Below are positions 25,418-33,123 of a DNA stretch of 64,000 nucleotides, piece by piece. This stretch comes from Deltaproteobacteria bacterium. Lineage in GTDB: Bacteria > Myxococcota_A > UBA9160 > UBA6930. A program made the translations under genes and the position numbers. The stretch lies in NCBI GenBank assembly GCA_029261795.1, contig JAJDAP010000033.1, positions 1 through 64,000 of the forward strand, given 5' to 3'. The notes beneath the pieces are model-generated. The model did no database searches. It was not told the origin of the DNA and worked only from the letters and a program-made list of their open reading frames with translations. The first letter of the stretch is position 1. Every line of letters begins with the position of its first letter.

Positions 25418-26766
25418 TCGGAGAACTTCTGGATCGGAAGGTGCCGCGCCATCGCGGAGCCCGCGGGGCCGAGCGTCGCCTTGCTGCGCGAGAGTCGGCG
25501 ATGGAACAAGCGAATCAGCGTCTCGTCGTTCGTGCCATCGTCGCCACCCACGAATGCTTCCAGTTCCGCGTCCCCCGCCTGCCAGGATGCGGGACGCGCG
25601 CCAAGCAACTGCCCAAGATCGTCCAGATCTGCTTCCGTCACGGCGTCGCCGATCTCGTCGAAGCGCGCCAGGTGTCGTTCGAGGCGGAACGCGGTGCGAA
25701 CATCGTTGCGAACCAACTCGTCATCGCTCTCGAAGTGGCGGAGCCAGTGGACGAGATGCCCATGGCCCGCGGCCACCGGCGAGACCCGCGGCTCGGGCAT
25801 CGCAACCTCTTCGAGCTCGAATCCGAGGATCTCGGCCAACGCCTCGACGGCAAACAGGTTCGTCTCGCTGCACCACTGCAGATTCGTCATGTAGTCCGAA
25901 CCCGGAACCGGCTCGGCCAGCGCTGCGTGGAAGGCGAGCTGATTGGTCAAGGTGAACGAGAGATGATGATGTCGAATCGCACCGGTATCGACGGGTTCTC
26001 CCGTGATCTCCGCATAACGTTCGTAGATGCGCGGAAACTCTCCGTAGCCGATCACGGAATCGCGCATTCGGAAGCCGGCGAGATCCATCATCGGGTCGCC
26101 GACGTGGCCCAACTCGAGATCCAGCACGGCCTCGACCTTGCCGTTCTTGTGGTGGAACTGGCCGGAATCCCAGACGATCGGGGCCTCGCGGCCGCGAACG
26201 TCCAACGGGTTGCGTTTCAACCAGGCCAGGCAGAATTCGAGGAACGGATCCGGGCGCCGCTTCGATTTCCGGTAGAACTCCTCGTAGCGACGCATGCCGA
26301 CGACGCCGGACTCCTCGGGGCGTCCGGCGCGAAGCACGCCGGCACGCTCGAATGGTTCCGGATCCAGGGCATGGATGCGGGCCAGCACCGCGATGTAATC
26401 GTCCATCACCGAGCGACGTTCTTCGTCAGATGCCTCGGAGAAATCGTTCCGGCCAGCGACCCTGTCCATCACGTAGGCCCGGGGCTCGTCGATCCAGCCG
26501 TGGATGGCGGCCACCGGGATTCCCGCATCGCTGAGACACTGCTGAAACCGCATCTCCTGGTTCAGGGAGAAACCGATCTCCGCGTCCACCCGGTCTCCGC
26601 GGATGCAGAGTTCGAGGGTCTCGCCGGCGCGCTCGACATCGGCGAACCAGACCGGGCGCCAGCGGGGCTGCCGCTGCAATGAGACGACGCGCCCACCCAG
26701 ATTCATTTCGAGCCAGCTTCGCAGCTGAGCCGACTCGCGTTCGAAATCCCGGGCGCCGGCGCTCAA
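25414..26766 (-). CDS. Aminoglycoside phosphotransferase-fold (ACAD10/11-like) kinase
   Basis: This protein of about 450 residues has a kinase-like APH domain over the first two thirds: RAYVMDRVAG, then VAVLARIHALDPEPF-type helices and VLDLELGHVGDPMMDLAGF, which holds the metal-binding Asp. The usual catalytic HGD...N is replaced by IVWDSGQFHHKNG, seen in a subgroup of these proteins as far as I recall. A C-terminal helical region (about 320-450) is extra. The likely role is phosphorylation of a hydroxy-acyl or steroid-type substrate, by analogy with ACAD10/11; this is not shown. The TTG start at 26766 overlaps the TauD stop (TTGA). Third gene of an SDR-TauD-kinase operon. Confidence 0.75.
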   Translation of the reverse strand: MSAGARDFERESAQLRSWLEMNLGGRVVSLQRQPRWRPVWFADVERAGETLELCIRGDRVDAEIGFSLNQEMRFQQCLSDAGIPVAAIHGWIDEPRAYVMDRVAGRNDFSEASDEERRSVMDDYIAVLARIHALDPEPFERAGVLRAGRPEESGVVGMRRYEEFYRKSKRRPDPFLEFCLAWLKRNPLDVRGREAPIVWDSGQFHHKNGKVEAVLDLELGHVGDPMMDLAGFRMRDSVIGYGEFPRIYERYAEITGEPVDTGAIRHHHLSFTLTNQLAFHAALAEPVPGSDYMTNLQWCSETNLFAVEALAEILGFELEEVAMPEPRVSPVAAGHGHLVHWLRHFESDDELVRNDVRTAFRLERHLARFDEIGDAVTEADLDDLGQLLGARPASWQAGDAELEAFVGGDDGTNDETLIRLFHRRLSRSKATLGPAGSAMARHLPIQKFSD

Positions 26767-27596
26767 GAAATGGCCCCGCGGAGGGGACCCCCCGCCAGGG
26801 TGATCCGGTGCATCAAGCGCCGGTGACCTTGATAGTCGTTGTCGGCCATATGCCAGGTTCGCCGGTTGTCCCAGAAGGCCACCGAACCCGGTTCCCACCT
26901 AAGCCTCGAGGTGCAGCCGGAAGTTTTCACGTGCTCGAACAGGAAATCGAGCAGCGCTCGGCTCTCAGGCACACTCCAGCCATCGATTCGGGTCGTGTGG
27001 CCCGGGTTCACGTACAACACCTTCCGGCCGCTCTCGGGGTGCCGAATAACAATGGGGTGGGTCGCATCGCCGACGCGATCCTCACCACCGAGCTGATCGG
27101 CCAGATCCGTCTGGCGGTAGATGCCCTTCTCCCCGTAGAGATGTCGGTTCGAGTGCACGGCGTCGAGCGATTCGAGGGTCTTCCGCAACCCTGGCGAAAG
27201 CGTCTCGTAGGCGGCAGCCAGGTCCGCGAACTTCGTATCGCCGCCCGCCGGTGGAAGCTCCCGCGCAACCAGGATGGAGCCCAGCGCCGGCTCCTCGTCG
27301 TAGGAGTGGTCCGCATGCCAACCGCCGCCGATGTTGGTCTGCTGCTCCTTTTCCTTGCGCACCTCGGCGATCTCTCCGTGTGCGCCGCTTTCCGGAAAGA
27401 ACTTGTTGACCACGATCTTGCCAAAACGCCTCGCGAAGCCGAGATGATCGTCCGGTGAGAGCTCCTGCTCCCGGAACACCAGGAGTCCGTGGCTGGCCAG
27501 CGCCTCGCGTAGCGATTCCAGTTCCGGGTCCGAACAACCCGAAAGCTGGAGCGCTCGAACTTCCGCTCCACATCCTTTCCACGGTTCGACCTGCAT
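26763..27596 (-). CDS. TauD/TfdA-family Fe(II)/2-oxoglutarate dioxygenase
   Basis: This 277-residue oxygenase has the iron facial triad readable as His94 and Asp96 (GWHADHSYDEEP) and His249 (TWHMADND), with the 2-oxoglutarate-binding Arg in the HRRLMHRI segment that follows. The core block THPIVIRHPESGRKVLYVN and DNRRTWH match taurine or alpha-ketoglutarate-dependent dioxygenases. It would hydroxylate a substrate while decarboxylating 2-oxoglutarate. GGGAG upstream of the ATG overlaps the preceding SDR stop, so it is translationally linked. The substrate is unknown; the neighbours make a lipid or alicyclic acid more likely than taurine. Confidence 0.9.
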   Translation of the reverse strand: MQVEPWKGCGAEVRALQLSGCSDPELESLREALASHGLLVFREQELSPDDHLGFARRFGKIVVNKFFPESGAHGEIAEVRKEKEQQTNIGGGWHADHSYDEEPALGSILVARELPPAGGDTKFADLAAAYETLSPGLRKTLESLDAVHSNRHLYGEKGIYRQTDLADQLGGEDRVGDATHPIVIRHPESGRKVLYVNPGHTTRIDGWSVPESRALLDFLFEHVKTSGCTSRLRWEPGSVAFWDNRRTWHMADNDYQGHRRLMHRITLAGGPLRGAIS

Positions 27597-27599
27597 ACG

Positions 27600-28565
27600 C
27601 TAACTCCCGAGCTGCCAGTTCGTCCTTGCTGCCAGCTTTTCCATGAACGCGGGCTCGTAGGCGTCTTCGGGCGCCGCGCGCACGAGCTCGTCGAGAACCG
27701 TGGCATCCTCGCCGATGAGGATCCGCCAGCGTTCTTCGCGCACGCCATCCAGGATGACACCAGCCGCTTCCGCCGCCGAAACCGGTGCCTCGTCGCGGAA
27801 CGACTCGGCCCGCTCTTGCAGCGCGTGCCGAATATCATCAGTGCTCAGGCCATCGACGGGGAACCCCATGTCCGCCAATCGATCCCGCGTCTCGGCGAGC
27901 TTCTCATCCGGCATTTCCTTGGGATCGTTTCCGAGGATCTTGCCGGAGTTGATCACGATGGAAGTACCGATGTGCCCGGGCATCACGACCGAGGCCTTCA
28001 GATGGGGGGCGTTGTTGCGGAAGTCATTCACCAACGCCTCGGTGAAACCCTTCACTGCGAACTTGGCCGCGCTGTACGCCGTGTGCGCCGTCGCCGGGCC
28101 CAGCGAAGCCCAGAAACCATTCACGCTGCTGGTGTTGATCACGTGTCCTTCTTCCGCGGCCAGCAGCAACGGAAGAAAGGCGCGGGTTCCGTAGTACACG
28201 CCACCCCAACAGACGTCGAAGGTCTTGTCCCACTCTTCGCGTTCGCCGGAGATCAAGCTGCCGCCGCCGCCGATGCCGGCGTTGTTGAAGACGAGGTTGA
28301 CGTAGTCTGTCTCGTGTTCCCGAACGACGGCGTCGCGGAACGCTTCGACCTGGGCCTCGATCGAGACGTCCGCCAGATGGGTCGTCACGCGGGTGCCTGC
28401 CGGAGCCCCCTCTTCACAGAGCGCTTTGGTCTGCTGCATGTTCTCGTCGGAGACGTCGCACATGGCCACGTGACATCCTTCGGCCGCAAGCTGACGGCAG
28501 AGTTCACGACCCATGCCGGTTCCACCGCCGGTGATGACCGCGATCTTGGCGTTGAAGTTCTTCAT
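27600..28565 (-). CDS. Short-chain dehydrogenase/reductase
   Basis: This 321-residue classical SDR opens with ITGGGTGMGRELCRQLA, followed by CDVSDE (NAD-type acidic residue), NNAGIGGGG, INTSSVNG and the catalytic YSAAKFA. A long C-terminal tail (about 75 residues after PGHIGTSI) includes EAAGVILDGVREERWRILIG, typical of the SDR subgroup near acyl-CoA genes. ATG 28565 with CAGGAG upstream decides the start; a longer frame is open but overlaps the divergent DUF5655 region. First gene of the SDR-TauD-kinase operon. Confidence 0.9.
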   Translation of the reverse strand: MKNFNAKIAVITGGGTGMGRELCRQLAAEGCHVAMCDVSDENMQQTKALCEEGAPAGTRVTTHLADVSIEAQVEAFRDAVVREHETDYVNLVFNNAGIGGGGSLISGEREEWDKTFDVCWGGVYYGTRAFLPLLLAAEEGHVINTSSVNGFWASLGPATAHTAYSAAKFAVKGFTEALVNDFRNNAPHLKASVVMPGHIGTSIVINSGKILGNDPKEMPDEKLAETRDRLADMGFPVDGLSTDDIRHALQERAESFRDEAPVSAAEAAGVILDGVREERWRILIGEDATVLDELVRAAPEDAYEPAFMEKLAARTNWQLGS

Positions 28566-28659
28566 GATTCTCCTGCTCCGGTGCGACGCTTGGGGAAGCA
28601 GGCATGCTACCGCGCTAGCGGGGGTCGACGCCGCCATTCTCCCGGGGCACGCTCGAAGC

Positions 28660-29076
28660 GTGCCGAACTGGACCTGCCCCGAGTGCGGCCGCCCCCTGGG
28701 ACGGCGAAACCAGAGCCACGAATGCACTCCTGGCCTGAGCCTCGATGCGTTCCTCGAACGGCAGCCAACGCATTGGCAAGCGACCTGGCGAGCGGCCATC
28801 GCGTTGTTCCAGGAGATCGATAAGATCATCATCGAGCCCGTCGACATCGGCATCCTGATGAAGCGGCGCGGGACCTTCGCCGAGCTGCGACCCAGGGCGA
28901 AGGCGGTCGAACTCTCGTTCAAGCTCACGCGAAGCCTCGATCACCCTCGCATTCGCCGGGTCGTCAAGAGTTCGGTCCACCGCCGCGCGCACTTCATCTG
29001 GCTGACGTCAGCCGAGGACATCGACGAACAGGTACGTGCCTGGATCGCCGAGGCCTGGCACAACTCTCCGGTCTAA
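28660..29076 (+). CDS. DUF5655 domain protein with zinc-ribbon-like N-terminus
   Basis: This 138-residue protein begins with a small Cys motif, WTCPECGRPLGRRNQSHEC, likely to bind zinc. It continues with a DUF5655-like domain: a helix from about 33-55, then VDIGILMKRRGTFAELRPR and a beta/helix end HFIWLTSAEDIDEQVRAWI. DUF5655 is often found in small cytoplasmic proteins of unknown role. The GTG at 28660 is chosen because the Cys motif follows directly; the ribosome binding site is weak. The gene is divergent from the SDR gene with 94 bp between them. Confidence 0.68.
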   Translation: MPNWTCPECGRPLGRRNQSHECTPGLSLDAFLERQPTHWQATWRAAIALFQEIDKIIIEPVDIGILMKRRGTFAELRPRAKAVELSFKLTRSLDHPRIRRVVKSSVHRRAHFIWLTSAEDIDEQVRAWIAEAWHNSPV

Positions 29077-29611
29077 CCACGACGCGCGGTTCCTCGGCGT
29101 TCGCTCAGGGCAGGAAGGTCTCGAGGGGTGGGGTGGCTCTCGACTCTCTGAGGAGGGTTTGCAGGTTGCTCTCGCGGGGCAGCTTCTTGGGTCGAGGACG
29201 TTCGGACTAGCGGTGCCTGCACGTGTGGATGCCGGTCGGGGCGGTGAGGACGGTTCAGCCCGGAGCGGCAGCGGGGTCCAGGAGAGGACCGGCCCGCTTC
29301 CAGCCTTCGTTGAGCAGCCAGGTGTGGGTGAACGCGACCGCCCGGGTTCCGGGCGTTCCTCTTGCCGCGGCCACAACGTCCCGCGCGGAGCGCTTCCAGC
29401 CCCCGAACCACCTCCCAGAAGAGGCGGGGTCGCCCGCTCGCGCCCTCGACCCTGGCCTGGTCTACCTAACATCTCTGCGAGCTACCCCTCAAAAGCCCCT
29501 CCGGAACCCAGCTCCGCTCGAGGCGGACCGAAATCTCATCCTCGAAACATCGTTCGAGCCCCCCAGGCCCGCACGCACGCGTGACCAACGGAACGCTGGT
29601 CTCCTCCGGCT
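29077..29611. other. 535 bp without a convincing gene
   Basis: This is the gap between two converging genes. Frames on both strands are rich in Arg, Pro and Ser and match nothing. On the minus strand a short stretch (about 29240-29410) looks partly protein-like in two different frames, as a decayed and frameshifted coding remnant might. No inverted repeat pair, tRNA or terminator with a T-run was found. Confidence 0.5.
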
Positions 29612-30511
29612 TCAGCCGAGCCAGGTTTGCATCAGGTGTTCGCGAAGCAGGGCTGCGTCGACGTCGGTTGCGACCTCGATGTTGGGCTCGCCGCTGATCA
29701 CCTCGGAGCCCCCACGTGCGTCGACACGGATCCGTTCGAAGCCGAACGGACATAGCGCGGGCTCTACCAGGGTGGCCGCGGTAAGCGGATCGTGCAGAGC
29801 CACTCGCGGCTCGGCAGACTTGAACCCTTCCGCCTGGAAACGCAGCCACTCCGAGCAGAGCCGCGCGAGGGCCTGATTCAATTCGTTCCCGGACGCCAGG
29901 CGCTCGACATCCCCTTCGGCAAGCGCGGTGCGGAAAGTGACTTCGGCGGGCACCACCCGAGCCGGGACCGGGAGCGGCGCGTCGAGGACGAGCTGCACCG
30001 CATCGGGATCGCAGTACCAGTTCCACTCGGGGATCTGCGGGATCATACCCGGCAGCATCACGTCCTGGATCTTGCCGCCCATAATGGCGAGCCGCGGCAA
30101 CGAAACGCCGCGCCTGACCAGGGCGCCCAGGTTGGTCAGTGGACCGACGGCCACGATCAGGTCCGGCTCCGCACTGCCGAGTTCTGTCGCCAGGCGCTCG
30201 ATCTGCCGTTCCGGGTCGGGATCTGCCTGGACGATCATCTCCGGCGCGGCGCCTTCGAGGATGCCGCGGCCTTCGTGGCCGAACATCCGACCCTCTCGCC
30301 CCGGCGTCAACGGACGACCCAGGCCGGTCACGACCGGAACCTCGGCATCGGTGAGCGCGAGCAACGCTTGGGTGATGCGTGTGCGCAGCGCGACATCTCC
30401 GAACACCGTCGAGACACCCACCAGTTCGAAGCCCGGGTGCGCGAGCAGGTAGGCCAGGGTCAGGGCATCGTCGACGTCGCTACCGAGATCCGTATCCAGC
30501 CAGACGCGCAT
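29612..30511 (-). CDS. Inosine/uridine-preferring nucleoside hydrolase
   Basis: This 299-residue enzyme hydrolyses the N-glycosidic bond of ribonucleosides. The calcium-binding N-terminal signature DTDLGSDVDDA spans 6-16, followed by TVFGDVALRT, AVGPLTNLG, IMGGKIQ, WNWYCDPDA and the later metal ligand in LHDPLTAA. All are in the order of the IUNH family. ATG 30511 is preferred over the TTG two codons earlier, which directly follows the upstream stop. It follows the DUF1214 gene with only 6 bp between them, so cotranscription is likely though the functional link is unclear. Confidence 0.92.
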   Translation of the reverse strand: MRVWLDTDLGSDVDDALTLAYLLAHPGFELVGVSTVFGDVALRTRITQALLALTDAEVPVVTGLGRPLTPGREGRMFGHEGRGILEGAAPEMIVQADPDPERQIERLATELGSAEPDLIVAVGPLTNLGALVRRGVSLPRLAIMGGKIQDVMLPGMIPQIPEWNWYCDPDAVQLVLDAPLPVPARVVPAEVTFRTALAEGDVERLASGNELNQALARLCSEWLRFQAEGFKSAEPRVALHDPLTAATLVEPALCPFGFERIRVDARGGSEVISGEPNIEVATDVDAALLREHLMQTWLG

Positions 30512-30517
30512 CGGCAA

Positions 30518-31636
30518 CTAACGTCCCGCCAACGCCGCAAACGGAACGACCTCGGAGCTCGGCTGCTCGATATCCCCGTTCGCAAGCAGGAATCGCCAGT
30601 AGAGAACCCCGTTTGGACGTCCCTCGGTATCGAGCCAGTTCGGCACCCCTGGATCCTCGTGGGCGACCACGATCCGAAAGCGCCCGTTCTCGTCGGCCGC
30701 CATCTGCTTGCGGTTCAACGAGCAGGAGCGATAGCGGTAGTCGTAGCCCTGCAAGAAGCGGTTCCAGAGCATCACATTGGCGTACACGCACTCGGGCCAG
30801 CGCCCTTCGATGACCAGCGCCTCGTCCGGTGCCAGCACGTACAGCCCTGCGCAATACGCGTTGTCGACGGCACCGGCGCCGCCGCCCTCGCTCGGCTCCC
30901 ATTGCATGGGCTTGGGAAGCCGATTGGGTACCAACGAGAACCAGGCCGGCGGCTCGCCCTGTCCGATCGGCGGCCGCGCCAGGGTCTGACCCTCGATGAA
31001 AGTCATCGCCGCACGCAGCCGCTCGGAAAGGTCTGCCGCTGCGATCGGGCGCGGGAAGCTCGGATCCTCCAAGACTTCGATCGACAATGCGATGTGCAGA
31101 TCCGGATTGGCCATCGCGCAGATTTCGTCTTCGAAGTAGTGGCGCGAGATCACACAATTGGCGACGCCTGGCTCCATGTGAAGCTTGCCAGCCTCGGCTT
31201 CCACACCGATCTCGATCTCGAACTCGCCGTCCGTGCCAACGGTGAACTCGCGATGATTGAGCGCCGAGATCACGCCATCATTCCAGTCGCCCTGTTCCTT
31301 TCCCTTGTACACGGTGAACGAGACGTATTGGGCGGTGCCGACGTTCCCGCAAATCCGGTAGCGCCGAGCGGGATCCAATGGCGCGCAGTGCGACGGGTTG
31401 TCCGCACCCTCGCCACCCCACTTCAATGTCGGGCCGGCCAGGGGCGCGAAACGCGGCCGGCCGGGGTCGTTGTCGACGTAGACGTCGAGCCCGACCTTCA
31501 ACAGGTGGAGCAGCATGTGCTCGCCCTCGGCCACGTCGGCGGGAGAGGAGATTCCGCGTGCCGCGCTCAGGTATTCGCTGTCGAGCCTTTGCATGAAGGC
31601 GAAGAACTCGCCCCAGGCAGGTCTGGAATCGGACAT
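30518..31636 (-). CDS. DUF1214 domain protein
   Basis: This 372-residue cytoplasmic protein ends in the DUF1214 signature HEDPGVPNWLDTEGRPNGV followed by LYWRFL. The N-terminal half is beta-rich (YRICGNVGTAQYVSFTVYKG; FTVGTDGEFEIEIG). The family has no established reaction. It is often near hydrocarbon and steroid catabolic genes, as I recall. A second, frameshifted member lies at 51191-52410, and the two align through the segment NDP...YxxxGN...FVSxxxYxG. No signal peptide is present. Confidence 0.82.
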   Translation of the reverse strand: MSDSRPAWGEFFAFMQRLDSEYLSAARGISSPADVAEGEHMLLHLLKVGLDVYVDNDPGRPRFAPLAGPTLKWGGEGADNPSHCAPLDPARRYRICGNVGTAQYVSFTVYKGKEQGDWNDGVISALNHREFTVGTDGEFEIEIGVEAEAGKLHMEPGVANCVISRHYFEDEICAMANPDLHIALSIEVLEDPSFPRPIAAADLSERLRAAMTFIEGQTLARPPIGQGEPPAWFSLVPNRLPKPMQWEPSEGGGAGAVDNAYCAGLYVLAPDEALVIEGRWPECVYANVMLWNRFLQGYDYRYRSCSLNRKQMAADENGRFRIVVAHEDPGVPNWLDTEGRPNGVLYWRFLLANGDIEQPSSEVVPFAALAGR

Positions 31637-31670
31637 CGGCAGTGCGCTCCGGATGAAGGCGTGGGGCGAA

Positions 31671-32147
31671 CTAACCCTGCCAGGTCAGCACTTCTCCGCC
31701 ATTGCCCATCAATACGCTGCCGGGAAAGACGCGGATGCGCCAAGGATCGAGGCGGAGCGAAGCGAAGCCCGGTGACGTCGGCTCATCCCAACCCGGGATG
31801 ATCGCCGGGTCGTAGCCCACGGGCACGGGGCCGTTCTTCAGCAGGTTCCAGGTGCGCGTGCAGGTTTGGTCGTCGAATCCCCAACTGGCGCGACACTCGG
31901 CGACGCAGGTGTCCTGGTTGGGCGACCAGTAGTTCACCGAGACGTGGGGGCTCGCGTCCAGATGGGCGCGTTTGGTCGGTGTCGGGCCGGTTCCGATCCA
32001 GCCGACGAGTTCCTGGCCATCCCACTCCCAGATTGGATGAAGCACGCGCGAGCGCGGGCGGCCCTTGGCATCGACGGTGGCGACGGAGCACCAGACGATC
32101 TGGTGGGCCATTTCGACGAAGGCCGGAGCGACCTGGGCGAGGGACAT
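31671..32147 (-). CDS. PNPOx-like flavin-binding split-barrel protein
   Basis: This 158-residue protein is of the pyridoxamine 5'-phosphate oxidase-like/FMN-binding split-barrel family. The opening strand pair WCSVATVDAKGRPRSRVLHPIW is typical, followed by LVGWIGTGPTPTKRAHL and VSVNYWSP. Such proteins bind FMN or F420 and reduce various small molecules. No specific substrate can be given. The gene sits 34 bp upstream of the DUF1214 gene on the same strand. Confidence 0.8.
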   Translation of the reverse strand: MSLAQVAPAFVEMAHQIVWCSVATVDAKGRPRSRVLHPIWEWDGQELVGWIGTGPTPTKRAHLDASPHVSVNYWSPNQDTCVAECRASWGFDDQTCTRTWNLLKNGPVPVGYDPAIIPGWDEPTSPGFASLRLDPWRIRVFPGSVLMGNGGEVLTWQG

Positions 32148-32210
32148 GGGAACTCCACAGCGCGGAAAGCAGGGATGGAATCAGGCGGGCTCGAGTCAGA
32201 TGGAACCGAA

Positions 32211-32399
32211 TCAGGAAGAGGCGGATTCGCGCATCTCGCGAAGTCTGCAGGCCCTGGCTGCCAGCGGGCTGCACTCGCAGTCTTTGCCGGTGCCGCCACA
32301 GCTGCCGCGCAGGCGCTTGCCCTGGACCAGCACGCCGATCGCCATGGCGGCGAAGACGAGACCGAAGACGACCAGGGTGGCAAGAAGCGTTGCAAACAC
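32211..32399 (-). CDS. nqrM: Na+-NQR maturation protein NqrM
   Basis: This 62-residue protein has one N-terminal transmembrane helix (LLATLVVFGLVFAAMAIGVLV) followed by RGSCGGTGKDCEC and a further Cys; the cysteines are at 34, 41, 43 and 51. This is the NqrM (DUF539) layout. NqrM is required for Na+-NQR assembly and is thought to deliver iron for the Cys4-[Fe] site between NqrD and NqrE. Its place downstream of nqrA-F and apbE supports the call. The start is a GTG with no clear Shine-Dalgarno; the 19-bp repeat array lies just upstream. Confidence 0.8.
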   Translation of the reverse strand: MFATLLATLVVFGLVFAAMAIGVLVQGKRLRGSCGGTGKDCECSPLAARACRLREMRESASS

Positions 32400-32411
32400 C
32401 CGGAGATTCTA

Positions 32412-32495
32412 GTCGCCTGGCGACGACTTCGCCGTCTGGCGACGATTGCGCCGTCTGGCGACGATTGCGCCGTCCGGCGACGGTTTCGCCGTCAG
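32412..32495. repeat. Four 19-bp tandem repeats with internal dyad
   Basis: Units at 32412-32430, 32431-32449, 32450-32468 and 32469-32487 follow without spacers, with a partial fifth. The central two are identical (GCCGTCTGGCGACGATTGC); the outer ones differ at three or four positions. Each unit holds a CGCC-N4-GGCG-type dyad, so a transcript could form a row of small hairpins. The array fills the gap between the LiaF-like gene and nqrM and covers the end of the former. It could attenuate or protect the transcript, or be a slippage array. Confidence 0.85.
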
Positions 32496-33052
32496 TCCAC
32501 CTCGACCGTGATCTGGCCGAAGACGGCATTCCCGACCACACGCAGCATCATGGGCTCCTCGTTGAGGTCCTCATCTGCGTCCTCGGCGTAGTCGTCCTCG
32601 GCCTCTCCCGTCAGCCATCGGCGAGCCAGTTGGCCGAGCTTCTTCTCGACGCGCTTGCTTTCGACTCCTCCGAAGAGGGCCGAAACGCCACCCATCTCGA
32701 TCTCGGTACCCCGCGGAACCTTCAGCGTGACCTGACCGAAGACCGCGTTCGCCTTCACCTCCACGACGCCGTCGGAAGCGATCTCGGCCTCGCGGAAATC
32801 GAGACTCACCTCGCCGAACCACGCTTCGACCAGCAGCCGGTCGGGCGCAGACCATGCGCCGCTCCTTTCGCAACTCCCGAACACGGCGGAGTAGGAACCA
32901 TGCGTGAGGGCCTCTTCATTGCGACGGGCGGGAAGCGAGGCGTCGCTCCGGGGCCCGAAAGAATCCTCGAGATCGTCGATTTCACCGCGATCGTCGAGTT
33001 CTTCGAGTTCGGGCTCGGCGTACACCGGGTCGCGGTCGCTCGGTCGGCTCAT
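32492..33052 (-). CDS. LiaF-like C-terminal domain protein
   Basis: This 186-residue protein has an acidic N-terminal third (many Asp/Glu, residues 10-40) and a beta-rich remainder. The remainder carries repeated AVFG-type strands: SAVFGSCER, WFGEVSLDF, NAVFGQVTLKVP, SALFGGVE and NAVFGQITVEV. This pattern matches the C-terminal domain of LiaF/DUF2154-type proteins that inhibit or sense cell-envelope stress signalling. It has no transmembrane segment, unlike full LiaF. It lies between apbE and nqrM, an unusual place; it may be cotranscribed with them. Confidence 0.6.
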   Translation of the reverse strand: MSRPSDRDPVYAEPELEELDDRGEIDDLEDSFGPRSDASLPARRNEEALTHGSYSAVFGSCERSGAWSAPDRLLVEAWFGEVSLDFREAEIASDGVVEVKANAVFGQVTLKVPRGTEIEMGGVSALFGGVESKRVEKKLGQLARRWLTGEAEDDYAEDADEDLNEEPMMLRVVGNAVFGQITVEVD

Positions 33053-33123
33053 CGCGAGAGGGTCTCACAGACCGCTAGAGCGAGCCAACGCAGTGGATCT
33101 GCTGCAGCGCTGTGGCTTCAACG

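Noticed and set aside
32412-32495. Possible CRISPR array
   Set aside because: The 19-bp units are directly adjacent with no spacers, and no cas gene is present.
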